Counted from the stretch's first letter, positions 44,653 to 54,515 are shown. The stretch: DNA of 64,000 bases from Phormidesmis priestleyi Ana (GCA_001314865.1 LJZR01000006.1:62001-126000); one strand, 5' to 3'. Numbers and translations: made by a program. The notes: generated from the sequence alone by a model not told the origin.

Positions 44653-46563
44653 CTATACTTCTACCGGTTGCTTATCGGCCTCTATATGAGCCTCTTTTAA
44701 TTGAGCGACCGATTCAGCAGAGTCCTTGAGCTGTACCTGCGATAGCATGGCTCTGAGCGCATCGCCTTCCATGACTTCTTCTTCTAGCAGCTGTTTAGAA
44801 ATTTGCACTAGCAGATCCCGATTGTCTCGCAAAATAGTCAGCGCTCGCTGATGCGCTGATTCCACGATGTTTTTTACTTCAGCATCAATCGCTTTAGCAG
44901 TTTCATCGCTCACCATCCGGCGGGCATTCGGCGCGGCACCGTTGTCCAAAAAGTTATTTTGCTTGCTGCGGTCATAGGCCAGCGGGCCAAGGACTTGGCT
45001 CATGCCGTAGCTGGTCACCATTTGCTCGGCAACATCAGTGGCGCGTTGAAGATCATTCGCTGCGCCTGTGGTAATCGAACCAAAGATGACTTCTTCGGCA
45101 GAGCGACCGCCCAGCATCGTAGCAATTTGGCCTTTGAGCTCGGCTTCGTCTCGCAAAAAGCGATCTTCAGTGGGGAGCTGCAAGGTATAGCCCAGCGCGG
45201 CCATGCCGCGAGGCACAATCGAGATTTTTTCAACCTGGTCGGTTCCGGGCATGGCCGCGCCAACCAGCGCATGACCGACTTCGTGGTAGGCCACAATTTC
45301 CTTTTCTTTGTCGTTGAGGACGCGGCTGCGCTTTTCAAGACCCGCGACGACGCGCTCAATGGCTTCGGCAAAGTCCTGTTGCTCAACAGCCTCGCGATGG
45401 TTGCGGGCAGCCAGTAGGGCCGCTTCATTCACCAAGTTGGCAAGGTCAGCGCCTGCAAAACCCGGTGTGCGGGTCGCGATCGCCCTCAAATCGACCTCAT
45501 CAGCCAGCTTCACTTCCTTGGCATGAATATTCAAAATCGCATCCCGTCCCTTTAAATCAGGCCGGTCTACCAACACCTGCCGGTCAAACCGTCCCGGACG
45601 CAGCAGGGCAGGATCTAAAATTTCGGGCCGGTTCGTGGCGGCTAGCACAATAATCGTTGAATCTTCAACGCCAAAGCCATCCATCTCAGCCAGCAGCTGA
45701 TTGAGCGTTTGCTCGCGCTCATCATTGCCGCCATAAAAGCCACCCGAAGATCGCGACTTACCAATCGCATCTAGCTCGTCAATAAAGATGATGCAAGGAG
45801 CCTGCTTTTTGGCCTGCTCAAACAGATCACGTACCCGAGAAGATCCGACCCCAACAAACATTTCAATAAACTCAGAACCCGAAATGCTAAAAAAGGGCAC
45901 GCCTGCTTCACCGGCAACCGCTTTAGCCAGCAGCGTTTTACCAGTGCCTGGTGGCCCTACTAGCAACACGCCCTTCGGAATGCGAGCGCCCAGTTCGGTA
46001 AACCGTTTGGAATTCTGTAAAAAATCTACAATCTCAACCAGCTCCGTCTTGGCTTCATCTACGCCTGCGACATCGGTAAATTTAATCTTAGTGTCTTCGT
46101 CTTCAACATATATTTTGGCGCGGCTTTTGCCAATTGAAAAAACGCCGCCTTGCCCGCCACCCTGACCGCGCATTAAGAAAAAACGCCATACCGCTACAAA
46201 AATCAGCGGCGGAATTACCCAGCTCAGGAGGCTCCCAAACCAGGCATTGCCTGAAGCAGGCTGAGCCGAAAACTCAACACCGTTTTCTTGCAAAAGGGTG
46301 GGAAGGTTGAGGTCGAACACGGGCATGGTTTCATACACTGCGCCGCCTGGTTCTAACTGATATTGAATTTGCTTTTCGCCGACGCTGGCGCTAGCGACTT
46401 TATGCTCTTTCACCTGTGTGATGAAGGCACTGTAGGGAACTTTCTCGGCAGCTTGGCTAAAGGAACTGGGTAAAAACGTGCTAATCACTAGCACGGCGCT
46501 AATGACGAGAAATATCCAGTTGGCCGTCCTCCGCTGCTGCGGCTTTTTATCCTTAATGGGCAT
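44653..46563 (-). CDS. ftsH: ATP-dependent zinc metalloprotease FtsH
   Basis: The 636-residue membrane AAA protease degrades damaged membrane proteins; in cyanobacteria FtsH complexes act in photosystem II repair and other quality control. Two membrane helices (residues ~17-33 and ~111-131) flank the periplasmic/lumenal domain. The AAA part has Walker A GPPGTGKT (203-210), Walker [12 protein letters not shown] and the arginine-finger region RPGRFDRQ. The zinc site is HEVGH (His427). The length is normal. Cyanobacteria carry about four FtsH paralogues; which one this is I cannot tell. It is monocistronic with its own terminator. Confidence 0.96.
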   Translation of the reverse strand: MPIKDKKPQQRRTANWIFLVISAVLVISTFLPSSFSQAAEKVPYSAFITQVKEHKVASASVGEKQIQYQLEPGGAVYETMPVFDLNLPTLLQENGVEFSAQPASGNAWFGSLLSWVIPPLIFVAVWRFFLMRGQGGGQGGVFSIGKSRAKIYVEDEDTKIKFTDVAGVDEAKTELVEIVDFLQNSKRFTELGARIPKGVLLVGPPGTGKTLLAKAVAGEAGVPFFSISGSEFIEMFVGVGSSRVRDLFEQAKKQAPCIIFIDELDAIGKSRSSGGFYGGNDEREQTLNQLLAEMDGFGVEDSTIIVLAATNRPEILDPALLRPGRFDRQVLVDRPDLKGRDAILNIHAKEVKLADEVDLRAIATRTPGFAGADLANLVNEAALLAARNHREAVEQQDFAEAIERVVAGLEKRSRVLNDKEKEIVAYHEVGHALVGAAMPGTDQVEKISIVPRGMAALGYTLQLPTEDRFLRDEAELKGQIATMLGGRSAEEVIFGSITTGAANDLQRATDVAEQMVTSYGMSQVLGPLAYDRSKQNNFLDNGAAPNARRMVSDETAKAIDAEVKNIVESAHQRALTILRDNRDLLVQISKQLLEEEVMEGDALRAMLSQVQLKDSAESVAQLKEAHIEADKQPVEV

Positions 46564-46718
46564 AAGAAGGGCTCTCTTGTTTTTAATTCAGATACGCATT
46601 TTTTGATACCCCTATCGTAACAAGCGCACCAATTGGACGCGATCGCCTAAAGGGAGTGATTTCCGTAACGGCCTGCTCGATTCAAGGGGTTGTAATAGCT
46701 GAGTTTGCACTGGATCTT

Positions 46719-49247
46719 CTATAGCTTGGCGATAGTCACACCTTTGCCGCCGTCAGCCTGATCGGCGGCTTCAAAGCTCTGCACTTGCGGATGCAGCTTT
46801 AAGTATTCCTGCACGCCGCGCCGTAGCTTGCCGGTCCCATGCCCGTGAACAATCCACAGCGGGCCGTTGGCACGAGCGATCGCCTCCTCGATCACGCTCT
46901 CAGCCTCGGATACCCGCATTCCTCGCAAATCCACCGTATTGCGCTCCGTTTTCATCATGAGCGGTTGGGAGGATGCTTCAAGAGGTGCTTTGGAGGCTTC
47001 TTTGGCAGGTGATTTAGCCCCAGTCTGGCCAGTCTGGGGAGATTTTGCCTTTTTCTCAATCGGCTCGGCCTTTTCTCCTTTAAGCGATTCAATGTCAGAG
47101 AGATCCGCCGTCATTTTCATCATGCCAAAGCGCACCACGACTTTGCCGTCGTCGTCCGCTTCTTCTAACACATCGGCTAGCTGCCCGCCCAAGCTCAACA
47201 AACGAATGCGATCGCCCTCTTTGGGCCGATAGCCCTGCCCCGTAGATTTTACCTTAGCCGGATGTTTGCCAGTCGGCAGACGTTTTTCCTCAATGGCATT
47301 CAAGGCTTCCGTGGCCTTTTGGGCGTCTTGCCCCGTTTTGCTCCCCTTTTGCAAGTCGCGAATTACCTTAGCCACTTCAGCACGGGCATGGAGCAGGGCG
47401 GTTTCGACGTCTTTTTCCTGCTGCCGCTTCATTTTTTGCTCGCGATCTCGCAGGCTTTGAGCCCGCGCTTCTACTTCTTTGTAAAAGTTTTCTGCTTTGG
47501 CTACTAGCTTTTCAGCTTCTGCGGCTCTCTTTTCCTGGCGTCTGCGCTGGGCCTCTAGGCCTTCAATGATCTGATTGACATCTTCATTGGCGCTGCTCAT
47601 CTGTCGCTTGGCTTGGGCCAGTACGCTTTCTTTCATGCCCAACCGCCGCGCAATCGAAAGCGCATTCGACCGCCCCGGAATGCCCCACAGCAAGCGGTAT
47701 GTGGGCGCTAGTTTCACATCGTCAAATTCTACAGAGGCGTTTTCAAAGCGGTCGTCTTCGTATTTGAGGGCTTTGAGTTCGCCGTAGTGCGTGGTGGCGA
47801 CTGTGAGGCGGGTGTGATCGGCAAGGTGCTTTAATAGCGCGATCGCCAGCGCACTCCCTTCAGAAGGATCAGTGCCTGCGCCCACTTCATCTAGCAGCAC
47901 CAAAGAATTTGCACTGGAATTTGCACTAGAATTTGCACCAGAATTTGCACCAGAATTTTCACCAGAATTTTCGCTCTCCTGACCGAGTTGCTCGCGGCTG
48001 CGATCTAGCTCATCTAATATGCGCCCAATCCGCTTAACATGACCCGAAAAAGTTGAAAGAGACTGTTCAATTGACTGCTCATCGCCAATGTCCGCAAGCA
48101 CCGAGTCAAACCAGGGTAGCTCTACGGGTTCGCGAGCAGGGACAAACATGCCCACCTTAGCCATCAGGGCAGTTAGGCCTAACGTTTTTAGGGTGACGGT
48201 TTTACCACCTGTGTTGGGGCCAGTAATCGCGATCACGCGCAGGTCGGGGCGCATGACCAAGTCGGTGGGTACAACCGGGCTGCTCTGCTCTTTTTTCTGT
48301 TGCCATAGCAGCAAAGGATGCTTGAGCTGACGCAGCGTAATCTGCTCATTGTCTACAAATCGAGGGGCGTTGCCATCCATCCACAAGCCATAGCGCGCGC
48401 GCGCAGAGGCCAAGTCTAGCCGAATCACCGTCACCATTAAATGCTCTAGCTCAGGCAAAACCTCTGCGACCTGATAGGTGAGCTGTTCGCGAATGGCTTC
48501 TTCTTCGACCTCTTCTTCTTTTCGCAGAGCGCGGCGCTTGTTACCGTTTTCCACCACGCTATGCGGCTCTACATACAGGGTAGATCCGCTGGTCGATACA
48601 TCGTGCACGATGCCGGGAATGGCATCTTTACGATCTGCTTTAACTGGAATCACGAAGCGATCGCTTCTTTGGGTGATCAAGTTTTCCTGCACTGCACCGC
48701 TCTGCCGCTGCAAAATGCTTTGCAATTTGGTGTAAATGCGATCGCGCACCACTTTCAATTGTCGCCGCACACCGCCGAGCTTTTCGCTCGCACTATCAGC
48801 GACCTTACCTCGATCATCTATGCAGCGATGAATTTCTTGCTCTAGCTCCGGAAAGGTTCGCAGATTTTCCACCAATGCTTGCAGCACGGGCAAATCATCC
48901 CGAGAATCTATCTGTCTGCGCAGTCGCCGCGTGCCCGCCAAGGTCGTGGCAATCTCTAGCAGCTCATCGCCCGATAAAATAGCCTGCACCTTGGCTCGCT
49001 CTAAAGCAACGCCAATATCTCGAATGCCGCCAAACTGAAGTCCACCCACCGTAGATTCAAGCTGAGCAACTTCTACAGTTTGGGCCAGCAAGACTTCGCT
49101 TTCTGCGCGGGTTTTGGGAATGGGCAGTCGCTTAGCAGCGGTAGTTCCCAAGCTCGTGGCGGTAAAGGTTGCTAGATGACGACATAGCCGAGGCCACTCT
49201 AGCAGGTTCAGCGTTTCGGGTTGAATAGAGGGAGTAGCTTGGGGCAA
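46719..49247 (-). CDS. mutS2: MutS2 (RqcU-type) ATPase with Smr nuclease domain
   Basis: The 842-residue protein has the MutS2 layout: core/lever helices, an ABC-type ATPase (Walker A GPNTGGKT at 343-350; Walker B LVLLDEVGAGTDPSEGS), a long coiled coil (ANEDVNQIIEGLEAQRRRQE onwards), a KOW-like region (RPKEGDRIRLLSLGGQLADV) and a C-terminal Smr domain (VDLRGMRVSEAE; HGHGTGKLRRGVQEYL). MutS2 suppresses recombination and in Bacillus rescues collided ribosomes. A 24-residue Asn/Ser/Ala-rich insert of 12-nt repeats lies at residues ~424-448, right before Walker B. It is divergent from the DUF790 gene. Confidence 0.93.
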   Translation of the reverse strand: MPQATPSIQPETLNLLEWPRLCRHLATFTATSLGTTAAKRLPIPKTRAESEVLLAQTVEVAQLESTVGGLQFGGIRDIGVALERAKVQAILSGDELLEIATTLAGTRRLRRQIDSRDDLPVLQALVENLRTFPELEQEIHRCIDDRGKVADSASEKLGGVRRQLKVVRDRIYTKLQSILQRQSGAVQENLITQRSDRFVIPVKADRKDAIPGIVHDVSTSGSTLYVEPHSVVENGNKRRALRKEEEVEEEAIREQLTYQVAEVLPELEHLMVTVIRLDLASARARYGLWMDGNAPRFVDNEQITLRQLKHPLLLWQQKKEQSSPVVPTDLVMRPDLRVIAITGPNTGGKTVTLKTLGLTALMAKVGMFVPAREPVELPWFDSVLADIGDEQSIEQSLSTFSGHVKRIGRILDELDRSREQLGQESENSGENSGANSGANSSANSSANSLVLLDEVGAGTDPSEGSALAIALLKHLADHTRLTVATTHYGELKALKYEDDRFENASVEFDDVKLAPTYRLLWGIPGRSNALSIARRLGMKESVLAQAKRQMSSANEDVNQIIEGLEAQRRRQEKRAAEAEKLVAKAENFYKEVEARAQSLRDREQKMKRQQEKDVETALLHARAEVAKVIRDLQKGSKTGQDAQKATEALNAIEEKRLPTGKHPAKVKSTGQGYRPKEGDRIRLLSLGGQLADVLEEADDDGKVVVRFGMMKMTADLSDIESLKGEKAEPIEKKAKSPQTGQTGAKSPAKEASKAPLEASSQPLMMKTERNTVDLRGMRVSEAESVIEEAIARANGPLWIVHGHGTGKLRRGVQEYLKLHPQVQSFEAADQADGGKGVTIAKL
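47905..47976 (-). repeat. 12-nt coding repeat (NSAN/NSGA) inside mutS2
   Basis: Six 12-nt units of gaatttgcacca type (plus strand) start at 47905 and run to 47976, with one or two changes between copies. They encode the Asn-Ser-Gly/Ala-rich spacer before the Walker B strand. Confidence 0.88.
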
Positions 49248-49261
49248 AGGATTCTGGGTCT

Positions 49262-50548
49262 ATGATCAGTTTCTGTTCTGCTCTTATTATAAGGAGGAGA
49301 TTCCGTAAATTAGTAGGAGAAACGGCCACGCTACCGTCACCTTTACTCATTCATCACTACAGCGGCGACTCTTTAGTGCCCAAACAGCTGGCGATTAAGC
49401 CCGCCAATTTGGCCACTGCGCAAACTGCGATCAATCTATTTCAAGCTGCCGTGGGTAAACCCCAGGGCGATTTAGACCAACAGCTGCAAACGCTGGAAGG
49501 CGAAGGCACAGACTACCGCATCAAGCGCGGTTTGGCGCATATTTTGCGCAATAGCTTCAGTACGTTTGAAATTGTTAGCCCGTTAGAGCCAGAGGTTTTG
49601 CGCGATCGCATCTTCACCCTAGCAGCTAGCCAAGCCCACACACCCCACGCCGCCCAGCAGCACCTAGCCACCCTATCCGCCCAGCTCAGCCAAGAACTTA
49701 ACCGCGATGTAGAACCCATCCATATCCAGCAAGGTCTCTACGCTGACCTTAAAGAAAATCGTATTCTGACCGCCTTCGAAGCACCCACCCCAGAAGCCCT
49801 GCTGCATCGCTACAACCTCTCCCAAGTTCAGGGCATTTTCTATAAAGCCAGCCATGTCGTCATGCACCTACACCGCAACGACCCCGGTGAGTACAAGCTA
49901 ATGTTCAAATACCTCAAGCTCTTTCGCCTAATGACCTACATCGAAGGCGAAGCCGATCAGGGCTTTACCATCACCATCGACGGGCCTGCCAGTCTGTTTA
50001 AGGCGAGTACCCGCTACGGCGTTGACATTGCCAAGCTAGTGCCCGCCATTTTGCATGTCACCCGGTGGCAGCTCACCGCCCAGCTCCAGTGGAAAAATCC
50101 CTACACCAAAGTCTCCCAGCAAAAAAGCTACAGCCTCAGCGATACCTGCAATTTGGTCAGTCACTATCCACCGGGAAAACCCTACGACAGCATGCTAGAG
50201 CAAGCATTTGCCGAAAAATGGGCTAAAACCAAAACCGACTGGGTGCTAGAGCGAGAGGTAGACCTCGTACCCATTCCTGGCAGCGTAATGATTCCAGACT
50301 TTCGGCTGGTTCATCCGGACGGGCGCGTATACCTTTTAGAAATCGTAGGATACTGGCGGCCAGAGTATCTGCGCAAAAAATTTTATCAGGTTCGTCAGGC
50401 CAGCAATGAAAATTTAATTTTGGCCGTATCGGAGCGTCTGAACCTGGAAAAAGCAGGGGTTGATGTTCGTAACACACCTGCCAAAGTAATTTGGTTCAAA
50501 GATAAATTGCAGCCTAAAACTATTTTGGCAGCTCTAGAACCAGCTTAG
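49262..50548 (+). CDS. DUF790 (Bax1-like) nuclease-fold protein
   Basis: The product matches DUF790; archaeal members, called Bax1, are nucleases that work with the XPB helicase. The C-terminal region has a PD-(D/E)xK-like core: MIPDFRLVHPDGRVYLLEIVGYW, with Asp, Glu and the following Lys-containing segment (RKKFYQVRQ). Earlier blocks: YRIKRGLAHIL, RYNLSQVQGIFYKAS and GPASLFKASTRYG. The start is doubtful. The ATG at 49262 is 14 bp from the divergent mutS2 start. Family members begin near LPSxLL, and here that is TLPSPLL, whose Thr codon ACG (49328) stands 8 nt after AGGAG (49315-49319). No helicase gene is near. Confidence 0.8.
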   Translation: MISFCSALIIRRRFRKLVGETATLPSPLLIHHYSGDSLVPKQLAIKPANLATAQTAINLFQAAVGKPQGDLDQQLQTLEGEGTDYRIKRGLAHILRNSFSTFEIVSPLEPEVLRDRIFTLAASQAHTPHAAQQHLATLSAQLSQELNRDVEPIHIQQGLYADLKENRILTAFEAPTPEALLHRYNLSQVQGIFYKASHVVMHLHRNDPGEYKLMFKYLKLFRLMTYIEGEADQGFTITIDGPASLFKASTRYGVDIAKLVPAILHVTRWQLTAQLQWKNPYTKVSQQKSYSLSDTCNLVSHYPPGKPYDSMLEQAFAEKWAKTKTDWVLEREVDLVPIPGSVMIPDFRLVHPDGRVYLLEIVGYWRPEYLRKKFYQVRQASNENLILAVSERLNLEKAGVDVRNTPAKVIWFKDKLQPKTILAALEPA

Positions 50549-50724
50549 GCGGGAATGCTGAATTCATATCCTATATTATCCCCTAATCTATTACACCTAC
50601 TTTTTAACTACTTTTTAATAGGTCAGATTTTTAATAGGTCAGATTCTACCAGCAGGTATCAGCAGGTAAAGGGAACTTTAGATATACCGAGCATCGCACC
50701 CAGCCATTGAATCTACATCAAACT

Positions 50725-51099
50725 ATGAGCACAATACTAGTCGTAGATGATAGCCCCATGCTCCGAGAGATGATTTCTGGTCTCTTAGACAAATCGGGCT
50801 TGACCATTTCAGTCGCCAAAGATGGCCAAGAAGCTAAAGAAAAAATTTCCACTGCTCCACCAGACTTGGTCGTGCTTGATGTAGTCATGCCCAATATGAA
50901 CGGCTACGAGCTGTGTCGCTGGGTAAAAACAAATCCTTCTACGCAGCATGTGCTGGTCATTTTATGCTCATCTAAAAGTGAAGAATTTGACCGCTACTGG
51001 GGCATTAAGCAAGGCGCAGATGCCTATGTCATCAAACCCTTTAGGCCAGGTGAGCTGCTCAATACCGTCAAAACCTTGCTGGCAAGCAAATGTGCATAG
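50725..51099 (+). CDS. CheY-like single-domain response regulator
   Basis: The 124-residue product is a lone receiver domain: TILVVDDSPMLREM (acidic pair), phospho-acceptor Asp in LVVLDVVMPNMNG, the conserved Ser in ILCSSKSEEFD and Lys in YVIKPFRPGEL. It resembles the PilH/PixH/TaxP-type regulators that work with chemotaxis-like systems in cyanobacteria. The ATG at 50725 (MSTILVVDD) is preferred to the TTG at 50707. No partner genes are adjacent, and it is flanked by short tandem repeats (16-nt tttttaataggtcaga at 50612-50643). Confidence 0.88.
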   Translation: MSTILVVDDSPMLREMISGLLDKSGLTISVAKDGQEAKEKISTAPPDLVVLDVVMPNMNGYELCRWVKTNPSTQHVLVILCSSKSEEFDRYWGIKQGADAYVIKPFRPGELLNTVKTLLASKCA

Positions 51100-51176
51100 A
51101 TCTATTTGAATCGGCCATAGCTCTTTAAATTGACTTTCGTTGACTTTCGTTGACTACAGTTAGCTAATCTATAGGT

Positions 51177-51258
51177 TGATCAGATTAGGGTGATCAGATT
51201 AGAGTGATCAGATTGATCGGCCATAGACATGTTTCACCTCATAGACATGTTTCACCTC
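51177..51258. repeat. 14-nt x3 and 18-nt x2 tandem repeats
   Basis: Three units of tgatcagattaggg (14 nt) start at 51177, 51191 and 51205. They are followed by a perfect 18-nt duplication atagacatgtttcacctc at 51223-51240 and 51241-51258. Both lie in the spacer upstream of the hydroquinone reductase gene. Confidence 0.9.
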
Positions 51259-51316
51259 ATAACGAACAACCACGGTCTACCATTTAGGCTGTGGATTTTT
51301 CTTTTTAAGGTGGGTG

Positions 51317-52324
51317 ATGCTCATGGTGACCAAGCGAACTGCGCTGCCTCCTGGCTTAATTGTGCGTACGGGAAAATTCGTTTGGAATACAATGTGGCAC
51401 ACCATGATGTCGCAAATGGCCCCGCGCAGTCAGTCGGGTGCCTATACCCGTCCACCCAGCGAATTTCGCAGCAGAAAAATCTATCCCGAGCCCGACCGCT
51501 ATTTTTTGATTGTTGGAATGAGCTGTCCTTGGGCACATAGAACGCTGGTGACGCGGGTTTTAAAAGGGTTAGAAGCATCAGTGGGCCTAATCCAGGTCTA
51601 TCCTTCTACCGATGAGGGCCGTTGGTTGTTCGAGCTGGGACAATCTGCACTGCCCTTTACCGACTGTCGCTCGCTGCCCGACTTTTACCGTCGTTGCCAT
51701 TCAGGCTATACAGGTAGGGCAACAGTCCCTGTACTGTGGGATAGCCAAACCCAAACCATTGTTAATAACGAAAGCGCTGAGATTATCGAACTGCTCAACA
51801 GCGAGTTTGGCGAGTTAGCCAATGGGTTAGACCTTTATCCTGAGGCTTTGCGAGCGGACATCGACAAGCTCAATGACGAAATATATGCAGCTATCAACAA
51901 CGGTGTATACCGCTGCGGCTTTGCGCAGACTCAATTGGCTTACGACCAAGCCGTTGGTGAACTTTTTGACCAGCTAGATGAGCTAGATAGCAGGCTTAGC
52001 CGCCAAAGATATCTCTGTGGTAGCGCTGGTGGCAGCGAGCTTACGCTGGCTGACGTTCGTCTGTTTACCACGCTGATTCGCTTTGATGTGTCTTACCACG
52101 GCATTTTTAAGTGCAACCGCCGTCGCATTGCTGACTATGCGCATCTTAGTGGCTATCTTCGTGACTTGTATCAAATACCCGGCATCGCTGAAACCTGTGA
52201 TATTGAAGCGGTCAAACGTGACTATTATGGCAATTTGTTTCCGCTCAATCCCGGTGGCATTGTCCCTGTAGGGCCTGGCTGGGAAAGTCTTCAAGCGTCG
52301 CACGACCGAGCCCTTCTGAGCTAG
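51317..52324 (+). CDS. glutathionyl-hydroquinone reductase (Xi-class GST)
   Basis: The ~335-residue protein has the Xi-class glutathione transferase layout. An N-terminal extension precedes the thioredoxin-fold active site FLIVGMSCPWAHRTLVTR, whose Cys70 is the catalytic Cys of the CPWA motif. TVPVLWDSQTQTIVNNESAEII binds glutathione, and a C-terminal all-helical domain has the RYLCGSAGGSELTLADVRLF block. These enzymes (YqjG, ECM4, PcpF) reduce glutathionyl-hydroquinones. AAGG stands 6 nt before the ATG at 51317; an ATG at 51323 is also possible. The length is normal. The physiological quinone is unknown. Confidence 0.9.
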   Translation: MLMVTKRTALPPGLIVRTGKFVWNTMWHTMMSQMAPRSQSGAYTRPPSEFRSRKIYPEPDRYFLIVGMSCPWAHRTLVTRVLKGLEASVGLIQVYPSTDEGRWLFELGQSALPFTDCRSLPDFYRRCHSGYTGRATVPVLWDSQTQTIVNNESAEIIELLNSEFGELANGLDLYPEALRADIDKLNDEIYAAINNGVYRCGFAQTQLAYDQAVGELFDQLDELDSRLSRQRYLCGSAGGSELTLADVRLFTTLIRFDVSYHGIFKCNRRRIADYAHLSGYLRDLYQIPGIAETCDIEAVKRDYYGNLFPLNPGGIVPVGPGWESLQASHDRALLS

Positions 52325-52425
52325 GCAATGGCACAACCACAAGGGTAACTGTTCGCCTAGACGGGTTTGCCTAGACGGGTACAAATTTGGGACAGCACGC
52401 ATTTGGGCAGTACACCTGCTGTTCC

Positions 52426-52466
52426 AGTCTGGTTGGCCTAGTCTGGTTGGCCTAATCTGGTTGGCA
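52426..52466. repeat. 14-nt tandem repeat x3 at the end of the FIST gene
   Basis: The unit agtctggttggcct starts at 52426, 52440 and 52454. The repeat runs into the last codons and the stop of the FIST-domain gene (stop at 52452-52454), so the C-terminal CQPD tail lies within a repeat copy. A two-copy 14-nt repeat gcctagacgggttt precedes it at 52355. Confidence 0.88.
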
Positions 52467-53696
52467 GCATATGCCGAACACTGAGGTAAAGCCATGCAAA
52501 AATGTGGTGCTCCCCACTGGTCCAATTTCGCCGTTGCAAAAGACTCCACCAATCGGCAGCGGGCCTAAATACTGCTCAAAGAGGTCTGAGTCAAAATTGG
52601 GTTCGTCGTACAGGGCCTCGCCTCGTCCCGTGCAGGCAAACATCAGCGCCCCAACTGGCGAAGCGCCCTGGCTTCCTACTTTGTTTTCTAAACTTTCTAC
52701 GCGGTAGCGCCGGAGCAGATTCTCTAAGTCTTCCGCAGAGGTTTGCGCATCGCGCATATGAAACTGAATTCTCATGCCGGGGCGAATTTTATCGGCGACG
52801 GCAATGGAGCCGTTGCGAGGGTCTACACCGACGAGGTTGCGAATTAAAAAGTCTCGGCGGGTGAGGCTGGGTTTGAAGCCGCTTTGGGCCACGCCGATAA
52901 AGAGGGCGTTTTGAGCAAGTTCGCGATCTTCTTCATTTAGGTTTTGAAAGATGTTTTGCAAAACTTCTAGCGGCGTTTGGGCGCCGACGGCTGAGTTGTC
53001 GTCGTCTTGCTCTAGTTTGAGCATGATGTTGCGATCGCCCTCACTCACCCGATACAGTTCACCAATGGGCCGACAGCCCTGCGCCACAATCGACTCCATG
53101 ATAATTTCGCCAGAGAGCGCCACGCCGACAATGCCCTCACCATGCACTTTATCGCCGCAAAACAGCCCGCTGCTCCGGTTAAAGCTCTCAATAGCAGCGA
53201 GTCCGCCCACCTTGACGCAACCTGGATAAGCAAAGTCTATGCCCTGTAGTAGCTCGCTCGTACCCGAAGAAAACGGATCGGCCATCAGCACAAAGCTGGG
53301 TCTTGCTTCGGAAGTGACGCCAATTAGCTTGCTCCACTGTTCCGGCGGACTGTCTAAATCAGGCAAATCAGTAGCAATGAAATGAAAGCTTTTAATGTCT
53401 ACATTAGGCAAGTGGGCAAGCGTTAGGCTGAGGGCGGGGCCTTCTTCTACTTCTTCGGGGAACTCATCGGCCATGCCAATGACGCCGCTGCCGCTACAGC
53501 CTACAATATGCTCTACATCAAGATGCGCTTTGAGCAGGGGCAACAGTCGGGCATACTCGCTGGCAAACGCGACCGAAATAAAGACCAACGCCAGATCAGG
53601 TTTCTGTGCACCTAGCTGCTCAGTTGCCTTTTGAGTGACTTCTGTAACCGCTGCTTCTAACGAAGCCTGGGTCGAAATCGCGCTAGCCCACTTCAT
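52452..53696 (-). CDS. FIST-domain sensory protein
   Basis: The 414-residue soluble protein has the FIST_N domain (VFISVAFASEYARLLPLL, GCSGSGVIGMADE) and FIST_C domain (RLVGVDPRNGSIAVAD-like NLVGVDPRNGSIAVADKI; GALMFACTGRGEALY; IGGVFCNGEIGPVG). FIST proteins are proposed to bind small ligands, perhaps amino acids, and often sit in signalling proteins, but here the domain stands alone. The length fits a stand-alone FIST protein. No kinase is linked. Confidence 0.88.
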   Translation of the reverse strand: MKWASAISTQASLEAAVTEVTQKATEQLGAQKPDLALVFISVAFASEYARLLPLLKAHLDVEHIVGCSGSGVIGMADEFPEEVEEGPALSLTLAHLPNVDIKSFHFIATDLPDLDSPPEQWSKLIGVTSEARPSFVLMADPFSSGTSELLQGIDFAYPGCVKVGGLAAIESFNRSSGLFCGDKVHGEGIVGVALSGEIIMESIVAQGCRPIGELYRVSEGDRNIMLKLEQDDDNSAVGAQTPLEVLQNIFQNLNEEDRELAQNALFIGVAQSGFKPSLTRRDFLIRNLVGVDPRNGSIAVADKIRPGMRIQFHMRDAQTSAEDLENLLRRYRVESLENKVGSQGASPVGALMFACTGRGEALYDEPNFDSDLFEQYLGPLPIGGVFCNGEIGPVGSTTFLHGFTSVFGICCQPD

Positions 53697-54020
53697 AAGT
53701 GCAGATTCCTTAAGATAATTCTACGGATAGACTATTTCTTATAAATGTACTGACATACTGCTTGTTGAGTTTGAATCGTTGAGCTTGAATCTATTTGCCA
53801 CAAGCCTGTTGCTTAGGCTATTCCGCTGGGCTTGTCCTGGCCTTGGCTTTGCCCCTAGCTATTGCCTCTGGCCTTTACCTCTGGACCTGCCTCTGACGGT
53901 GCGAGTAGCATGACTTTAGACGGCTTTCAAACTGCCATCCATGATACGGCAGTTTGGCAGTCGGCCAAGCTAGAATAAACAAGAATCATACTTTATTAAA
54001 TCCATTCAACCCGGTTTGCC
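53697..54020. other. 324-bp spacer upstream of cp12 with a 9-bp dyad
   Basis: No gene is present. A perfect 9-bp inverted repeat caaactgcc/ggcagtttg (53928-53936 and 53948-53956, 11-nt loop) lies about 65 bp before the cp12 start, and TAGAAT at 53971-53976 could be the -10 element. The dyad may be an operator for redox or light control of cp12; this is inferred. Confidence 0.5.
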
Positions 54021-54245
54021 ATGAGCGATATCCAAGAAAAAATCAAGACTGAGATCGAAGCAGCTCGGGAAGCGTGCGCTACTGATGGCAGCAATTCTGA
54101 CACCTGCGCTTCTGCCTGGGACGCCGTTGAAGAGCTTCAGGCTGAGGCTTCTCATCAGCGTGAGAAAAAGGAAGAAAAGTCTTCATTTGACCAGTATTGC
54201 GACGATAATCCAGAGGCGGATGAGTGCCGCGTCTACGATAACTAG
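54021..54245 (+). CDS. cp12: CP12 Calvin-cycle regulator
   Basis: The 74-residue intrinsically disordered protein has both redox Cys pairs: Cys19/Cys29 and Cys60/Cys69. The conserved core is SAWDAVEELQAEASHQ and the C-terminus DQYCDDNPEADECRVYDN. In the dark, oxidised CP12 links GAPDH and phosphoribulokinase into an inactive complex. All residues needed for both disulphides are present, so this is the full-length canonical form without a fused CBS domain. A strong terminator follows. Confidence 0.96.
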   Translation: MSDIQEKIKTEIEAAREACATDGSNSDTCASAWDAVEELQAEASHQREKKEEKSSFDQYCDDNPEADECRVYDN

Positions 54246-54268
54246 ACTCCGGACAATTCATCTGCTGG

Positions 54269-54313
54269 GGCAAGCATACCTAATTCATCAGGTATGCTTG
54301 CCTTATTTATTTT
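54269..54313 (+). terminator. strong Rho-independent terminator after cp12
   Basis: A perfect 13-bp stem ggcaagcatacct/aggtatgcttgcc (54269-54281 and 54290-54302) has an 8-nt loop and is followed by ttatttattttt. It begins 24 nt after the cp12 stop. Confidence 0.9.
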
Positions 54314-54515
54314 TAAATGCGATCGCAAACTTAAGGCTGCGCCCGCTTGTGTTCTTTTGACTTCAGCCTCTACGCTATTCCACGCAAAATATAAGCGAAT
54401 TTGAGCGAAATTAGGCTCAAGCTTAGGCTTAAATGGTGCACTAGGTTGACAAACTGGCTTGGAATTGCGCAGTAGGTGCTACATTAATGACTGCTCGTTT
54501 ACCCCTGTTACTCGC

